The translations under genes and the position numbers were made by a program. From the NCBI RefSeq assembly GCF_030758315.1, contig NZ_CP132336.1, forward strand, positions 1,488,001 through 1,552,000: a stretch of DNA of 64,000 nt. Direction: 5' to 3'. The notes under the pieces were generated by a model that saw only the letters and a program-made list of their open reading frames with translations, ran no database searches and was not told where the DNA came from. Shown piece by piece: positions 1-9,110 of the stretch. The DNA comes from Pararhizobium sp. IMCC3301. GTDB lineage: Bacteria; Pseudomonadota; Alphaproteobacteria; Rhizobiales; GCA-2746425. Within the stretch, counting starts at the first letter, position 1. Each line of letters opens with the position of its first letter.

Positions 1-509
1 CCAGCCAGTCGGTCCGCATTGCCCAGACCGAAAAACTCCCCCCAGGCACGGTGTTCGAACTGTCTCCCCAGCGCAACGACATGGCGACGGCAATGGCAAA
101 GCAACTCTCGGCACATGGCGGGGCCGCACTGCTGATTGATTATGGCTTTGTTCAACCCAGGACCGGCGCAACCTTTCAGGCTCTTGTCCGGCATCAGCCG
201 GTTGACCCGCTGGACCAGCCAGGTCAGGCGGATTTGACCGCACTGGTGGATTTTACCGCATTGGCAAACGGGTTCCGCTCACAGGGCATGCATGTCTGTG
301 GGCCGGTCAGCCAGATGGACTTTCTGCTTGATCTCGGCCTCGTGCAGCGGGCGGCTCATTTGGGCGCGGAGCGCGATCAGGAGGCCCGCGAGACGCTGCA
401 ACAGGATGTCAACCGGTTGGTTTCACCGGATGAAATGGGTGTCCTGTTCAAGGTGCTTGCAGCAAGCAGTTTTGAAGTTTCCCTGCCCGGATTTCATAAT
501 CCTGCTTGA
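1..509 (+). CDS. MidA-like SAM-dependent methyltransferase, C-terminal part
   Basis: The reading frame is already open at position 3 and ends at TGA 507-509, so the gene enters from outside the window and only about its last 168 codons are present. The visible part matches the C-terminal half of the MidA/NDUFAF7 family (DUF185): an ELSP segment, an LLIDYG strand typical of the methyltransferase fold, a D-F-T-A-L segment, and a late G-F/L-FKVLA segment. Family members methylate an arginine of respiratory complex I subunits in mitochondria; the bacterial role is less clear. pgeF starts 32 bp downstream on the same strand, which is a common order in alphaproteobacteria. The N-terminal SAM-binding motif lies outside the window and cannot be checked. 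Confidence 0.8.
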   Translation, partial: SQSVRIAQTEKLPPGTVFELSPQRNDMATAMAKQLSAHGGAALLIDYGFVQPRTGATFQALVRHQPVDPLDQPGQADLTALVDFTALANGFRSQGMHVCGPVSQMDFLLDLGLVQRAAHLGAERDQEARETLQQDVNRLVSPDEMGVLFKVLAASSFEVSLPGFHNPA

Positions 510-540
510 TTTTATTCCATCAATCCGGTCACTTGTCGCC

Positions 541-1329
541 ATGAACAAGCCATTCGCACCCGTTCCGTTCACGACCCATCCAGCCCTTGGCGGGCCGGGC
601 ATCCGTCATGGTTTCTTCGGCCGAAAGGGCGGTGTTTCTAGCGGCATCTACAGCACTTTGAATTGCGGGGTGGGATCGGACGATGTGCGGGAAAACGTCC
701 TGCATAATCGCCGCTTGCTGACGCGCACGCTTGTCAACTCGGACGTGCCGCTCATCACGCCCTATCAGATTCACAGCAGCCGCTGCGTTGCTGTCACCGG
801 GCCATGGCCGGCAGAGACCCCTGAAAAATGCGATGCTGTGGTCACGGCAACGCCAGGAATAGTGTTGGCTGTGGGATCTGCCGATTGCGGTCCGGTTCTG
901 TTTGCTGACGCGGAAGGCGGCGTTATTGGCGCGGCCCACGCCGGCTGGAAAGGTGCCCTTGGCGGCGTGCTGGAAAGCACGATTGCGCAGATGGAAGGTC
1001 TCGGCGCCCGGCGCAACCGCATTACAGCGGTGCTGGGACCTGCGATTTCCCGGGTCTCCTATGAAGTCGGTGCCGAGTTCAAAGAGACATTCTTGAACCA
1101 TGACCCTTCCAATGCGGCTTGTTTCACCGAAGGCGCGCGCGAAGGACACTTTCAGTTCGATCTTCCGTCCTATATCGTCAACAGATTACGCGGCTGCGGA
1201 CTTGCCAACGCCGAATGGACCGGTCAATGTACCTATCTTGAGGAGACGGCGTTTTTCAGCTATCGCCGGACAACACACCGCAAAGAGCCGGATTACGGCC
1301 GCCAATTGGCTGCAATTTCAATCACCTGA
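541..1329 (+). CDS. pgeF: Peptidoglycan editing factor PgeF (YfiH / multicopper-oxidase-like 'laccase domain' protein)
   Basis: 262 aa from ATG 541; an upstream in-frame extension to 292 is a shadow overlapping the previous gene. Typical family segments are visible: N-terminal HGFFGRKGGVS, the metal-site region SADCGPVLFAD and GAAHAGWKG, then LGPAIS and a C-terminal YRR. The conserved His/Cys/His residues in these motifs bind metal. The E. coli homologue prevents wrong incorporation of L-Ser into muropeptides, and other members have purine nucleoside phosphorylase-like activity. It sits 32 bp after the MidA-like gene and 18 bp before the M24 gene, so the three are probably co-transcribed. Confidence 0.9.
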   Translation: MNKPFAPVPFTTHPALGGPGIRHGFFGRKGGVSSGIYSTLNCGVGSDDVRENVLHNRRLLTRTLVNSDVPLITPYQIHSSRCVAVTGPWPAETPEKCDAVVTATPGIVLAVGSADCGPVLFADAEGGVIGAAHAGWKGALGGVLESTIAQMEGLGARRNRITAVLGPAISRVSYEVGAEFKETFLNHDPSNAACFTEGAREGHFQFDLPSYIVNRLRGCGLANAEWTGQCTYLEETAFFSYRRTTHRKEPDYGRQLAAISIT

Positions 1330-1347
1330 TCAACAGCGAGAAAGCTC

Positions 1348-2505
1348 ATGACCCTGCATTTTTCCCGCGAGGAATATGATCATCGACGCGAGCGTTTGCT
1401 GGCGGTAATGGAAGAAAACAATCTGGATGCGATGCTGCTGTTTTCCCAGGAAAGCATGTACTGGCTGACCGGATTTGACTCATTTGGATTTTGTTTTTTC
1501 CAGTGTCTTATCGTGCGCTCCAACGGCGAGATGTCCCTGTTGACGCGGATGCCGGATCTGCGCCAGGCCAGACATACGTCCATCATTGAAGATATCCATG
1601 TCTGGATGGATTGGGGAGAAGCCGGGCCGGTCAATCAGTTGCGCGATCTGATGGACAATCTGGATATGCTCGGCAACAATATCGGCGTTGAATATGATAC
1701 CCAGGGACTGACCGCCTTTTATGGCCGACAGATTGACGACAAGCTGAAAAGCTTCGGCAATCTGACCGATGCATCGACCCTCATTCCGGCCCTGCGCGTG
1801 CAAAAGAGCTTTGCCGAGATCGCCTATATCCGTGAAGCTGCGGAGATGGCCGATGATGCCTTTGAAGCGGGGCTTGCGGTCATCCGGCCAGGAGCCAATG
1901 ACGCCGATATTCTGGCCGCCATGCAGGGTTCGGTATTCGCTGCCGGAGGCAGTTATCCGGGTAATGGCTTCATCATCGGGTCGGGCAAGGATGCCCTGTT
2001 GTGCAGGACCAAATCCGGGCGCCGCACGCTGGAAGAACAGGATCAGATAACTCTGGAGTTTGCCGGAACCTCGAAAAATTACCACAGCGCATTAATGCGC
2101 ACAGTCATCCTGGGGGAGCCGACACCGCGTCATATCGAACTGTTCGACGCTGCCCAGACCGCACTTCAGGCCTGCGAAGAACTGATGACGCCCGGCCATA
2201 CATTTGGCGAAGTGTTTGAAGCCCATGCCAGTGTTCTGGATGAACGCGGCCTTCACGCTCACCGCCTCAATGCCTGCGGCTATTCACTCGGTGCCCGCTT
2301 TGCGCCATCGTGGATGGACACACCGATGTTCTACCGCAAGAATCCCTTCCAGATTCGGCCCAATATGAGCCTGTTCCTGCACATCATCATCATGGACAGT
2401 GAAACCGAGACCGCCATGACGCTCGGCCGCACCTATCTGACTACCGAGGGGTCTCCGGAACCCCTGTCGCGCCTGCCGATTGAACTTGTAACCGTGAAGA
2501 GCTAG
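1348..2505 (+). CDS. M24-family (creatinase / ectoine-hydrolase-like) protein, probably metal-free
   Basis: 385 aa with a two-domain pita-bread layout: a creatinase N-terminal domain (about residues 10-140, with YWLTGFDS near 33) and a C-terminal M24 domain. True M24 peptidases carry five metal ligands (D, D, H, E, E). Here the equivalent segments read LEFAGTSKNYHSALMRT (no second Asp), CGYSLG (Tyr where His is expected) and SLFLHIII (His where Glu is expected). This pattern matches creatinase and DoeA-like ectoine hydrolase, which are metal-independent C-N hydrolases, rather than Xaa-Pro aminopeptidase. The substrate is unknown; no ectoine or creatine genes are nearby. It follows pgeF closely and precedes a lipoprotein gene by 9 bp. 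Confidence 0.8.
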   Translation: MTLHFSREEYDHRRERLLAVMEENNLDAMLLFSQESMYWLTGFDSFGFCFFQCLIVRSNGEMSLLTRMPDLRQARHTSIIEDIHVWMDWGEAGPVNQLRDLMDNLDMLGNNIGVEYDTQGLTAFYGRQIDDKLKSFGNLTDASTLIPALRVQKSFAEIAYIREAAEMADDAFEAGLAVIRPGANDADILAAMQGSVFAAGGSYPGNGFIIGSGKDALLCRTKSGRRTLEEQDQITLEFAGTSKNYHSALMRTVILGEPTPRHIELFDAAQTALQACEELMTPGHTFGEVFEAHASVLDERGLHAHRLNACGYSLGARFAPSWMDTPMFYRKNPFQIRPNMSLFLHIIIMDSETETAMTLGRTYLTTEGSPEPLSRLPIELVTVKS

Positions 2506-2514
2506 TAGGCCGGG

Positions 2515-3120
2515 ATGAATCTCGTGCCCTTGCCATTCCGCGCAATTCTGGTTGCGCTGCTCTGCCTCATCCTGAGCGCCTGTCTTGGTACGATTGAAGA
2601 AAATCTGGATAAAGCCGAGACCGAAGCCCAGGGTCAGGTCTATGACCCGCCGGTGACCCGCGAAGAGATTGCGCCGATTGATGGTGCGCCGACCATACGC
2701 GCCTCTGGCCTGGCTTCTTTGGCACGGCTCGGATTTGCACCGATTGACGGCATTCCACCGGATATTGAATCCCGGCTGTCGGAATCTCTGCGCCGCACCG
2801 CCTTCCGGCGCAATATGTTTCTGGTCCCCAATGGAGATTCGACCCAAAGCCACCTGGTGCGCGGTTATCTGTCGCTGGCTTCCAATTCCCTTGGTGCTGT
2901 GATTGTCTATATCTGGGACATCAGCGCAAATAACGGGTCGCCGCCGCACCGCATCAGCGGACAGGTGCTGGCACCCAATGCCCGTGCCAGCTGGAGCAGC
3001 ATCGATTCCGAGGCGCTCGATATTCTGGCTGTTCAGTCAATGGAGGCGATAATTTCCTGGCTCAACAACCAGTTGGGTCGCCCCAGACCTGATGATCGGA
3101 ACATCGTCCCGTTCAAGTAG
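2515..3120 (+). CDS. Putative lipoprotein of unknown function
   Basis: 201 aa. The N-terminus is a clear type II signal: a short charged start, a hydrophobic stretch and the lipobox LSAC, with Cys at about residue 23. The mature part begins with a Glu/Asp/Lys-rich segment and contains two APIDG repeats about 25-35 residues apart, and near the end the GRPRPDD motif. I do not recognise a domain. The ATG at 2515 follows the M24 stop by 9 bp with GGCCGGG just upstream. It is probably anchored to the inner or outer membrane facing the periplasm, and it lies directly before prs. Confidence 0.7.
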   Translation: MNLVPLPFRAILVALLCLILSACLGTIEENLDKAETEAQGQVYDPPVTREEIAPIDGAPTIRASGLASLARLGFAPIDGIPPDIESRLSESLRRTAFRRNMFLVPNGDSTQSHLVRGYLSLASNSLGAVIVYIWDISANNGSPPHRISGQVLAPNARASWSSIDSEALDILAVQSMEAIISWLNNQLGRPRPDDRNIVPFK

Positions 3121-3248
3121 TGGGCGATCTGCCTGCATATTCCGCCAAAACCATTGAATTAGCCCTTTTGGCAGCTTTACACCGGGCGCTGCAGCTTGTT
3201 AGAAGCAGCGCCATACGCGATCTCGGCCACGCCCCAGGATGCTTTCCA

Positions 3249-4181
3249 ATGAAACTTATTGCCGGTAATTCCAATCCTGCCCTCGCAAAGTCGGTGGCGG
3301 CGTATCTGGATATTCCACTTGCACATTGTTCTGTCCGGCGCTTTGCCGATCAGGAAATTTTCGTCGAGATTCAGGAAAACATTCGCGGCGAGGATGTTTT
3401 CGTCCTTCAATCGACAAGCTACCCGGCCAATGACCATCTGATGGAACTGCTTATACTGATGGATGCGGCGCGCCGCTCCTCAGCCAGGCGCATCACCGCG
3501 GTGGTGCCCTATTTCGGCTACGCCCGTCAGGATCGCAAACCCTCGGCCAGAACCCCGATTTCCGCAAAGCTGGTGGCCAATCTGATCACCGAAGCTGGCG
3601 CAGACCGCGTTTTGACGCTGGATCTGCATGCCGGCCAGATTCAGGGCTTTTTTGACATTCCCACTGACAATCTGTTTTCCGCCCCCCTGTTTGCCAGGGA
3701 CATCAAAGCACGCATGCCCGGCGAGAAAATCATGGTGGTCTCACCGGATGTCGGTGGTGTGGTCCGGGCACGCGCAGTGGCAAAACGCGTCGATGCGCCT
3801 TTGTCCATCGTCGACAAACGGCGTGACCGTCCAGGCGAGTCGGAAGTTATGAACATTATCGGCGATGTGGAAGGCCATGACTGCATTCTGGTCGACGACA
3901 TTGTCGATTCCGGCGGCACATTGTGCAACGCCGCAGATGCGCTGCTTGACCAGGGGGCAACCTCGGTCAGAGCCTATATAACCCATGGGGTTTTGTCGGG
4001 AGGTGCCGTGGCCAGGGTGACCGCCTCCAAGCTGAAGGAACTGGTGATCACCGATTCCATTCAGCCGACCGGTGCGGTGGAATCAGCCTCCAATATCCGC
4101 GCCATACCGATTTCGACACTGATCGGTGAAGCGATCTCGCGGACTAGTCTGGAAAAATCGGTTTCCAGCCTGTTTGACTGA
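3249..4181 (+). CDS. prs: Ribose-phosphate pyrophosphokinase (PRPP synthetase)
   Basis: 310 aa from ATG 3249. The frame is open from 3120 but the family start is [13 protein letters not shown]. The enzyme transfers pyrophosphate from ATP to ribose-5-phosphate to give PRPP for purine, pyrimidine, His, Trp and NAD synthesis. Visible motifs are [11 protein letters not shown], the metal/ATP segment [11 protein letters not shown], the flexible-loop [13 protein letters not shown] with KR, and the PRPP-binding loop [12 protein letters not shown]. Length fits the class I enzyme. It is followed by 178 bp of non-coding DNA, then rplY. Confidence 0.97.
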   Translation: MKLIAGNSNPALAKSVAAYLDIPLAHCSVRRFADQEIFVEIQENIRGEDVFVLQSTSYPANDHLMELLILMDAARRSSARRITAVVPYFGYARQDRKPSARTPISAKLVANLITEAGADRVLTLDLHAGQIQGFFDIPTDNLFSAPLFARDIKARMPGEKIMVVSPDVGGVVRARAVAKRVDAPLSIVDKRRDRPGESEVMNIIGDVEGHDCILVDDIVDSGGTLCNAADALLDQGATSVRAYITHGVLSGGAVARVTASKLKELVITDSIQPTGAVESASNIRAIPISTLIGEAISRTSLEKSVSSLFD

Positions 4182-4200
4182 GCGGAAATTACAACAGCCT

Positions 4201-4290
4201 GTGCTGGCAAAAGCACCATAAACCCCTTGCGTTTCTGTCATCTGTCACCTAAAAGCCACCCCACGCGGTCACACCCTTGGAGGGACCGCA
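4201..4290 (+). other. Leader region upstream of rplY with two hairpins
   Basis: Between prs and rplY there is a short hairpin (GTGCT...AGCAC, 4201-4216) that could help end prs transcription, and a second inverted repeat (GCGGTC...GACCGC, about 4266-4290) located 70 bp before the rplY start. No U-run follows either. The second could be a 5' leader structure of the L25 mRNA. This is inference from base pairing only. Confidence 0.35.
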
Positions 4291-4359
4291 TAACCTGGGC
4301 GGTTTTCGCAACACATATCACGCGGCCCGCCCTCATCAGAGAAAATCGGAGTGCTCCCA

Positions 4360-5028
4360 ATGAGTGATGAACTCAAAGCGGTGGCGCGGGAACGAGTTGG
4401 CAAGGGGGCCGCTCGGGCAACGCGTCGTGAAGGTCTTGTACCTGGCGTCATTTATGGCGACAAAAAACCACCACTGTCTATCGCCCTGCCTGCCAAAGAA
4501 ACAGCCCTTGCTGCCAACAGCGACAGCTTCATGGCCCGCGTTATCAACCTTGATGTCGATGGCAAGACCCATTCGGTCATCGCCAAGGATGTGCAACGCG
4601 ATCCTGTCAAGGATTTCGTCATCCATGTCGACTTTCTGCGCGTTGGCAAGGGCAGTATCCTGACCGTTAACGTGCCTGTCCACTTCATCAATGAAGAGGC
4701 TGCACCGGGTCTGGAACGCGGCGGCGTGCTGAACATTGTGCGCCACGAAGTGGAATGCGATGTTCCGGGCAATGCGGTTCCTGAATTCCTCGAAGGTGAT
4801 CTGACCGGTCTTGATATCGGCGATGGCCTGCATATTTCTGCAATCAAGCTTCCGCCGGGCGTTGTTCCCACCATCACCGATCGTGATTTCACGATCGCCA
4901 CGATCGCGGCGCCGGCTTCGCTTAAGAGTGAAGAAGACGAGGAAGCTGAAGCTGCGGCAGCTGAAGAAGCAGCCGAAGGCGAAAGCGAAGACGCTGCTGC
5001 AGAAGACGGCGACAGCACCGAAGAGTAA
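4360..5028 (+). CDS. rplY: 50S ribosomal protein L25 / general stress protein Ctc
   Basis: 222 aa from ATG 4360; the GTG at 4351 is possible but less typical. The N-terminal L25 domain (about residues 1-95, with [20 protein letters not shown]) binds 5S rRNA. The C-terminal TL5/CTC beta domain (about 100-190) is the long version found in alphaproteobacteria. The last ~35 residues are almost only Glu, Asp, Ala and Ser, an acidic disordered tail. rplY-pth-ychF is a conserved order in this group. Confidence 0.95.
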   Translation: MSDELKAVARERVGKGAARATRREGLVPGVIYGDKKPPLSIALPAKETALAANSDSFMARVINLDVDGKTHSVIAKDVQRDPVKDFVIHVDFLRVGKGSILTVNVPVHFINEEAAPGLERGGVLNIVRHEVECDVPGNAVPEFLEGDLTGLDIGDGLHISAIKLPPGVVPTITDRDFTIATIAAPASLKSEEDEEAEAAAAEEAAEGESEDAAAEDGDSTEE

Positions 5029-5055
5029 ACCGAGACAAGCCGAACGGGTCGACCC

Positions 5056-5790
5056 ATGAAACTTCTCGTTGGACTGGGAAACCCCGGACTGCAATATGCC
5101 CGCAACCGGCATAATATCGGCTTTCACACGGTCGACGAAATTCAGTCCCGCCACGGCTTCACGCCGTGGCGGGATCGTTTTCAGGGGTGGGTTGCAACCG
5201 GCACTTTGAATGACGAAAAAGCCACTTTGCTGAAACCGGCGACCTACATGAATGAATCCGGCCGCTCCGTTGGCGAAGCAATGCGTTATTTCAAGATACC
5301 GCTCGATGATCTCATTGTGTTTTACGACGAACTCGATCTGGCTCCAGCCAAGGTCCGGGTCAAGACCGGCGGTGGTGCCGGTGGCCATAACGGCATCAGA
5401 TCAATTGATGCCCATATAGGAAACGAGTATCAGCGCGTACGTATCGGCATTGGCCACCCCGGCCACAAGAATCTGGTGTCCCGCTATGTGTTGTCGGATT
5501 TTGCGAAAGCCGATGCGGAGTGGCTGGAATTGCTGATCGGCAGCATCGCCGATGCGGTGCCGACACTGCTGAAAGACGGTTCAGCCGGATTCTTGAATGA
5601 ATTGGTCCTGCGGCAAAAGCCGGAAACCGAAAGACCTGACCGGCTGAAATCAGCTCAGAAAAAATCCAGCAAGGCGACCACCGAAGCTGCAGCTTTGGTT
5701 AAAAAAACCGGAACGAATGCCGGAAAAAAACCTGTTGGGCCCATGGCAGCTGCTCTGAAAGCGCTCCTGCCCAAAACCAGAAAGGACTGA
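5056..5790 (+). CDS. pth: Peptidyl-tRNA hydrolase
   Basis: 244 aa. It cleaves peptidyl-tRNA released by stalled ribosomes. Family motifs are GLGNPG near residue 6, the catalytic His in NRHNIGF (residue 19), KPATYMNESG, the Asp-containing FYDELDL, and GGGAGGHNGIRS. The core ends near residue 190. A Lys/Ala/Thr-rich tail of about 50 residues follows, longer than in E. coli but common in alphaproteobacteria. It begins 27 bp after rplY and its stop is 4 bp before the ychF start. Confidence 0.95.
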   Translation: MKLLVGLGNPGLQYARNRHNIGFHTVDEIQSRHGFTPWRDRFQGWVATGTLNDEKATLLKPATYMNESGRSVGEAMRYFKIPLDDLIVFYDELDLAPAKVRVKTGGGAGGHNGIRSIDAHIGNEYQRVRIGIGHPGHKNLVSRYVLSDFAKADAEWLELLIGSIADAVPTLLKDGSAGFLNELVLRQKPETERPDRLKSAQKKSSKATTEAAALVKKTGTNAGKKPVGPMAAALKALLPKTRKD

Positions 5791-5794
5791 CCCT

Positions 5795-6892
5795 ATGGGT
5801 TTCAAATGCGGGATCGTCGGCTTGCCGAATGTCGGAAAATCCACCCTGTTCAATGCATTGACCAGGACGGCAGCGGCACAGGCGGCCAATTACCCCTTCT
5901 GTACCATCGAGCCAAATACCGGCGATGTTGCGGTTCCCGACACCCGGCTGGGCATCCTGGCGACTGCCGGAAAATCCGCCAACATCATTGCAACACGGCT
6001 GACCTTTGTTGATATTGCAGGCCTTGTGCGGGGCGCCTCAAAGGGTGAAGGCCTTGGCAACCAGTTCCTTGCAAACATTCGCGAAGTCGACGCTATCGCC
6101 CATGTTCTGCGCTGTTTTGAAGATGAGGACATCACCCATGTGGATGGCCGCATTGATCCTGTTGCAGATGCCGAAACCGTCGAGACGGAACTGATGCTGG
6201 CCGATCTGGAAAGCCTTGAAAAACGCATCGTCAATCTGCGCAAGCGTGCCACTGGCAATGACAAGGAAGCCAGGCAGTTGCTGCCGCTGGTCGAGGGCGC
6301 AATCGCGCTTTTGACAGATGGAAAACCCGCCAGAATGCTGGATGTCGACCGCGACGACGATAAAGCATTCAAGGGGCTGAACCTGCTCACGTCCAAACCG
6401 GTTCTTTATGTCTGCAACGTGCTGGAAGAAGATGCCGACAAGGGCAATGCCTATTCAGATGCGGTCGCGCAGATGGCGCAACGCGAAGGCACGCAATCCG
6501 TCGTCATTTCGGCGAATATCGAGGCCGAGATCGCCCAGCTGGATGCAGCCGAAGCCGCTGAATATCTGGAAAGCATGGGGCTTGAAGAACCCGGTCTCGA
6601 CCGCCTCATCCGCGCCGGCTATCAGTTGCTGGATCTCATCACCTTCTTCACTGTCGGCCCCAAGGAAACCCGGGCCTGGACCATCACCAGAGGCACAAGG
6701 GCTCCGCAGGCTGCCGGCGTTATTCATACCGATTTTGAACGCGGTTTCATCCGCGCCCAGACCATTGCCTATGATGATTATGTGGCGCTTGGCGGCGAAA
6801 GCGGCGCCAAGGAAGCCGGCAAGGCCCGGGATGAAGGCAAGGATTATGTCGCCCATGATGGCGATGTGATGCTGTTCAAGTTCAACACCTGA
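5795..6892 (+). CDS. ychF: Redox-regulated ATPase YchF (Obg-family)
   Basis: 365 aa. The G1 loop is GLPNVGKS at residues 9-16, followed by the G3-like FVDIAGLVRGASKGEGLGN. The base-specificity motif is NVLEE (NxxE) instead of NKxD, which explains why this family prefers ATP. A coiled-coil insertion lies near residues 125-165 and a TGS domain is at the C-terminus (FFTVGPKETRAW to the end). The AAAGGA ribosome-binding site overlaps the end of pth. The protein associates with the ribosome and the oxidative stress response in other bacteria. Confidence 0.96.
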   Translation: MGFKCGIVGLPNVGKSTLFNALTRTAAAQAANYPFCTIEPNTGDVAVPDTRLGILATAGKSANIIATRLTFVDIAGLVRGASKGEGLGNQFLANIREVDAIAHVLRCFEDEDITHVDGRIDPVADAETVETELMLADLESLEKRIVNLRKRATGNDKEARQLLPLVEGAIALLTDGKPARMLDVDRDDDKAFKGLNLLTSKPVLYVCNVLEEDADKGNAYSDAVAQMAQREGTQSVVISANIEAEIAQLDAAEAAEYLESMGLEEPGLDRLIRAGYQLLDLITFFTVGPKETRAWTITRGTRAPQAAGVIHTDFERGFIRAQTIAYDDYVALGGESGAKEAGKARDEGKDYVAHDGDVMLFKFNT

Positions 6893-6904
6893 GGCGCGCG
6901 CGCC

Positions 6905-7549
6905 ATGAGCCATCAACAGCCGACAAAGACGGATTTCGGCAAAGATATCCTGTTTCTGATGGCCGCCCCGGCGGAATATGGCGAGGCTCTGAAAACCCGC
7001 ATAGATCCGCAGTTCATTGGCGTCGGCCCGGTGGAGGCTGCCATCAACACCACCCGTATTCTCTGCGGCCTTGCCGCCTGCAATGCGCTGCCGGATCTGG
7101 TCATTTCTCTCGGCTCGGCCGGGTCCGCCCGCCTGGAGCAGACGGAAATCTATCAGGCTGTTTCGGTTTCTTACCGGGACATGGATGCCTCCCCGCTCGG
7201 CTTTGAAAAGGGCGTCACGCCATTTGTCGATCATGCGGTAGAAGTGCTGCTGCCAGCCCGCATTAAGGGTGTAGCAGAAGCGCGCCTGTCCACCGGGGGC
7301 AATGTCGTTTCCGGCGCAGCCTATGATCAAATTGATGCCGATATGGTGGATATGGAGACATTTGCGGTGTTGCGGGCCTGCAAGATGTTCAATCTGCCAC
7401 TGCTTGGCCTGCGCGGAATTTCCGATGGACGGGAAGATCTGGACCACTATGACGACTGGACCCGTTATCTGCACGAAGTCGACAGAAAACTGGCAGAAAT
7501 TCTCGACACGTTAAGCGAGACATTGCAGATCGCACCACCGCACTCCTGA
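6905..7549 (+). CDS. 5'-methylthioadenosine/S-adenosylhomocysteine nucleosidase-like protein
   Basis: 214 aa, PNP/UDP phosphorylase fold. Visible features are MAAPAEYG at the N-terminal strand, GVGPVEAA, SLGSAGSA, the substrate-binding DMVDMETFAVLRAC (Met-Glu contacting ribose) and GLRGISDGRED with the catalytic Asp. It would remove adenine from methylthioadenosine or S-adenosylhomocysteine. The adjacent gene apt (convergent, 23 bp away) salvages adenine, which fits the pathway. Exact substrate is an inference. Confidence 0.85.
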   Translation: MSHQQPTKTDFGKDILFLMAAPAEYGEALKTRIDPQFIGVGPVEAAINTTRILCGLAACNALPDLVISLGSAGSARLEQTEIYQAVSVSYRDMDASPLGFEKGVTPFVDHAVEVLLPARIKGVAEARLSTGGNVVSGAAYDQIDADMVDMETFAVLRACKMFNLPLLGLRGISDGREDLDHYDDWTRYLHEVDRKLAEILDTLSETLQIAPPHS

Positions 7550-7572
7550 AATAGGTTTGATCGTAAACCGCT

Positions 7573-8124
7573 CTAATGCCCGGGATAGGACACCAACGCC
7601 TGAACCGGGACGTCCAGCGCTCTGATTTTATCGGCACCGCCAAGGTCCGGCAGATCAACAATGAAGCACGCTGCCACTACATTTGCACCCAGCCCTTGCA
7701 ACAGTTTGATCGCCCCTTCAGCAGTACCTCCCGTTGCGATCAGATCATCCACCAGAATAACTTTTTCACCGGCTTTCACCGCGTCCTTGTGAATTTCCAT
7801 CTCGTCAAGACCGTATTCCAGCGAGTAAGCGATGCTGACCGTTTCATGAGGCAGCTTACCCTTTTTGCGGATCGGCACGAAGCCCGATGACAATTGATGA
7901 GCAACAGCTCCACCGAGAATGAAACCACGTGCCTCGATCCCGGCGACCTGATCTATTTTTTCGCCTGCGAAAGGCTGAACCAACTCGTCAATAGCTTTGC
8001 GGAAGGCACGCGCATCGGACAGTAATGTGGTGATATCGCGGAACATGATACCCGGCTTGGGATAGTCGGGAATGGAGCGGATGGCAGCCAGCAGCTTTGG
8101 ATGGCCCGTAGCGGAATCAGACAT
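7573..8124 (-). CDS. apt: Adenine phosphoribosyltransferase
   Basis: 183 aa from ATG 8124. An in-frame ATG at 8157 exists, but GGAG lies about 10 nt before 8124 and the family start MSD...[19 protein letters not shown] fits. The enzyme makes AMP from adenine and PRPP. Motifs are FRDITTLL, the [14 protein letters not shown] loop and the PRPP-binding [17 protein letters not shown]. The gene is downstream of petABC on the same strand but separated from it by a terminator-like hairpin. Confidence 0.95.
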   Translation of the reverse strand: MSDSATGHPKLLAAIRSIPDYPKPGIMFRDITTLLSDARAFRKAIDELVQPFAGEKIDQVAGIEARGFILGGAVAHQLSSGFVPIRKKGKLPHETVSIAYSLEYGLDEMEIHKDAVKAGEKVILVDDLIATGGTAEGAIKLLQGLGANVVAACFIVDLPDLGGADKIRALDVPVQALVSYPGH

Positions 8125-8169
8125 ATTCTTGAGCTCCAGATGGCGCTGATAAAGCATTGTCCATAAACG

Positions 8170-8197
8170 AAAAGAGCCCCCTTAGGGACTCTTTTTT
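8170..8197. terminator. Hairpin with T-run between petC and apt
   Basis: AAAAGAG-C-CCC and GGG-A-CTCTTTT form a 10-pair stem with one mismatch and a 4-nt loop. Six T follow on the + strand and four on the minus strand. It lies after the petC stop and before apt, so it most likely ends the petABC transcript; the T-run on the other strand means it may work in both directions. Confidence 0.7.
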
Positions 8198-8239
8198 ATC
8201 GTTCATGCCTGCATGTCTGAATCGGTCAGCAAAACACAA

Positions 8240-9076
8240 TCAATGCTTTGTACCGGCCCACACTTTGCGTTTGGAGAAATACAGCAATCCGGCGAAAATC
8301 AGAAGGAAGATAATCACCCGGAACCCCATGGTCTTGCGCTCAACCAGATGCGGCTCCGCTGCCCACATCATGAAGGATGTAACATCCCGTGCATACTGTT
8401 CCTGGGTTTCCGGCGAGCCATCGGAGAATTCATGCTGTTCATCGCTAAGCGGCGGTGCCATGGCAATCTGGACACCCGATTTGAAAACCGGATTGTAATA
8501 CATGCCCGAACCCATTTCGATATCTTCCGGCACATCCTCTTCATAACCGGTCAGCAGATTGTAAATATAATCGGGCCCGGATTCCTGATATTGGGTAAAA
8601 ATATCAAATACGAAGGTCGGAAATCCGCGTGTCACTCCGCGGGCTTTTGCAAGCACCGAAAAATCGGGTGGCAAAGCACCATTGTTTGACGCACGCGCCT
8701 GTTCGTCATTGGCCCAGGGTGAAGGGAACCGGTCGGACAGCCGGCCCGGACGATCAAACATTTCCCCATCCGCATCAGGGCCATCCATCACTGAAACTTC
8801 AGCGGCAATGGCCCGCACCTCAGCTTCCGAGAAGCCCGGTCCGCCGGATTGCATCAAGTTGCGGAAAGATACCAGGTTCAGACTGTGGCAGGATGCGCAG
8901 TTTTCGGTGTAAATCTGAAATCCGCGCTGCAGTTGCGCCTGGTCAAATTTGCCGAACGGCCCGGCAAAACTCCAATCCTGTTCCTCAAGCTGTTTTTCTT
9001 CAGCAGTCGCTGCTCCGGTAAATGCCATGCCGAGAATGACGGCTGCAGCAATTGTTTTCGTAAGGAAAGTCGTCAT
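8240..9076 (-). CDS. petC: Ubiquinol-cytochrome c reductase, cytochrome c1 subunit
   Basis: 278 aa from ATG 9076, chosen because AAGGA lies just upstream and a signal peptide follows (TKTIAAAVILGMAFTGAATA). The upstream frame to 9229 overlaps petB. The heme-binding CASCH is at residues 60-64, the likely axial Met is in QIAMAPPLSD, and one C-terminal anchor helix (GFRVIIFLLIFAGLLYF) ends the protein. It carries electrons from the Rieske centre to soluble or membrane cytochrome c. It is a separate c1 gene, not the b-c1 fusion (fbcH) seen in Bradyrhizobium. Confidence 0.95.
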   Translation of the reverse strand: MTTFLTKTIAAAVILGMAFTGAATAEEKQLEEQDWSFAGPFGKFDQAQLQRGFQIYTENCASCHSLNLVSFRNLMQSGGPGFSEAEVRAIAAEVSVMDGPDADGEMFDRPGRLSDRFPSPWANDEQARASNNGALPPDFSVLAKARGVTRGFPTFVFDIFTQYQESGPDYIYNLLTGYEEDVPEDIEMGSGMYYNPVFKSGVQIAMAPPLSDEQHEFSDGSPETQEQYARDVTSFMMWAAEPHLVERKTMGFRVIIFLLIFAGLLYFSKRKVWAGTKH

Positions 9077-9110
9077 TGTGTTGTCCTTGAACCTCATTAC
9101 CTGACCCCGA

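Noticed and set aside
529-1149. 206-aa minus-strand open frame opposite pgeF
   Set aside because: It lies entirely opposite a well-supported gene, has no recognisable motif, and has no ribosome-binding site. Treated as antisense shadow. The same applies to long minus frames at 1480-2085, 6455-7474, 15545-16675 and 28535-29680.
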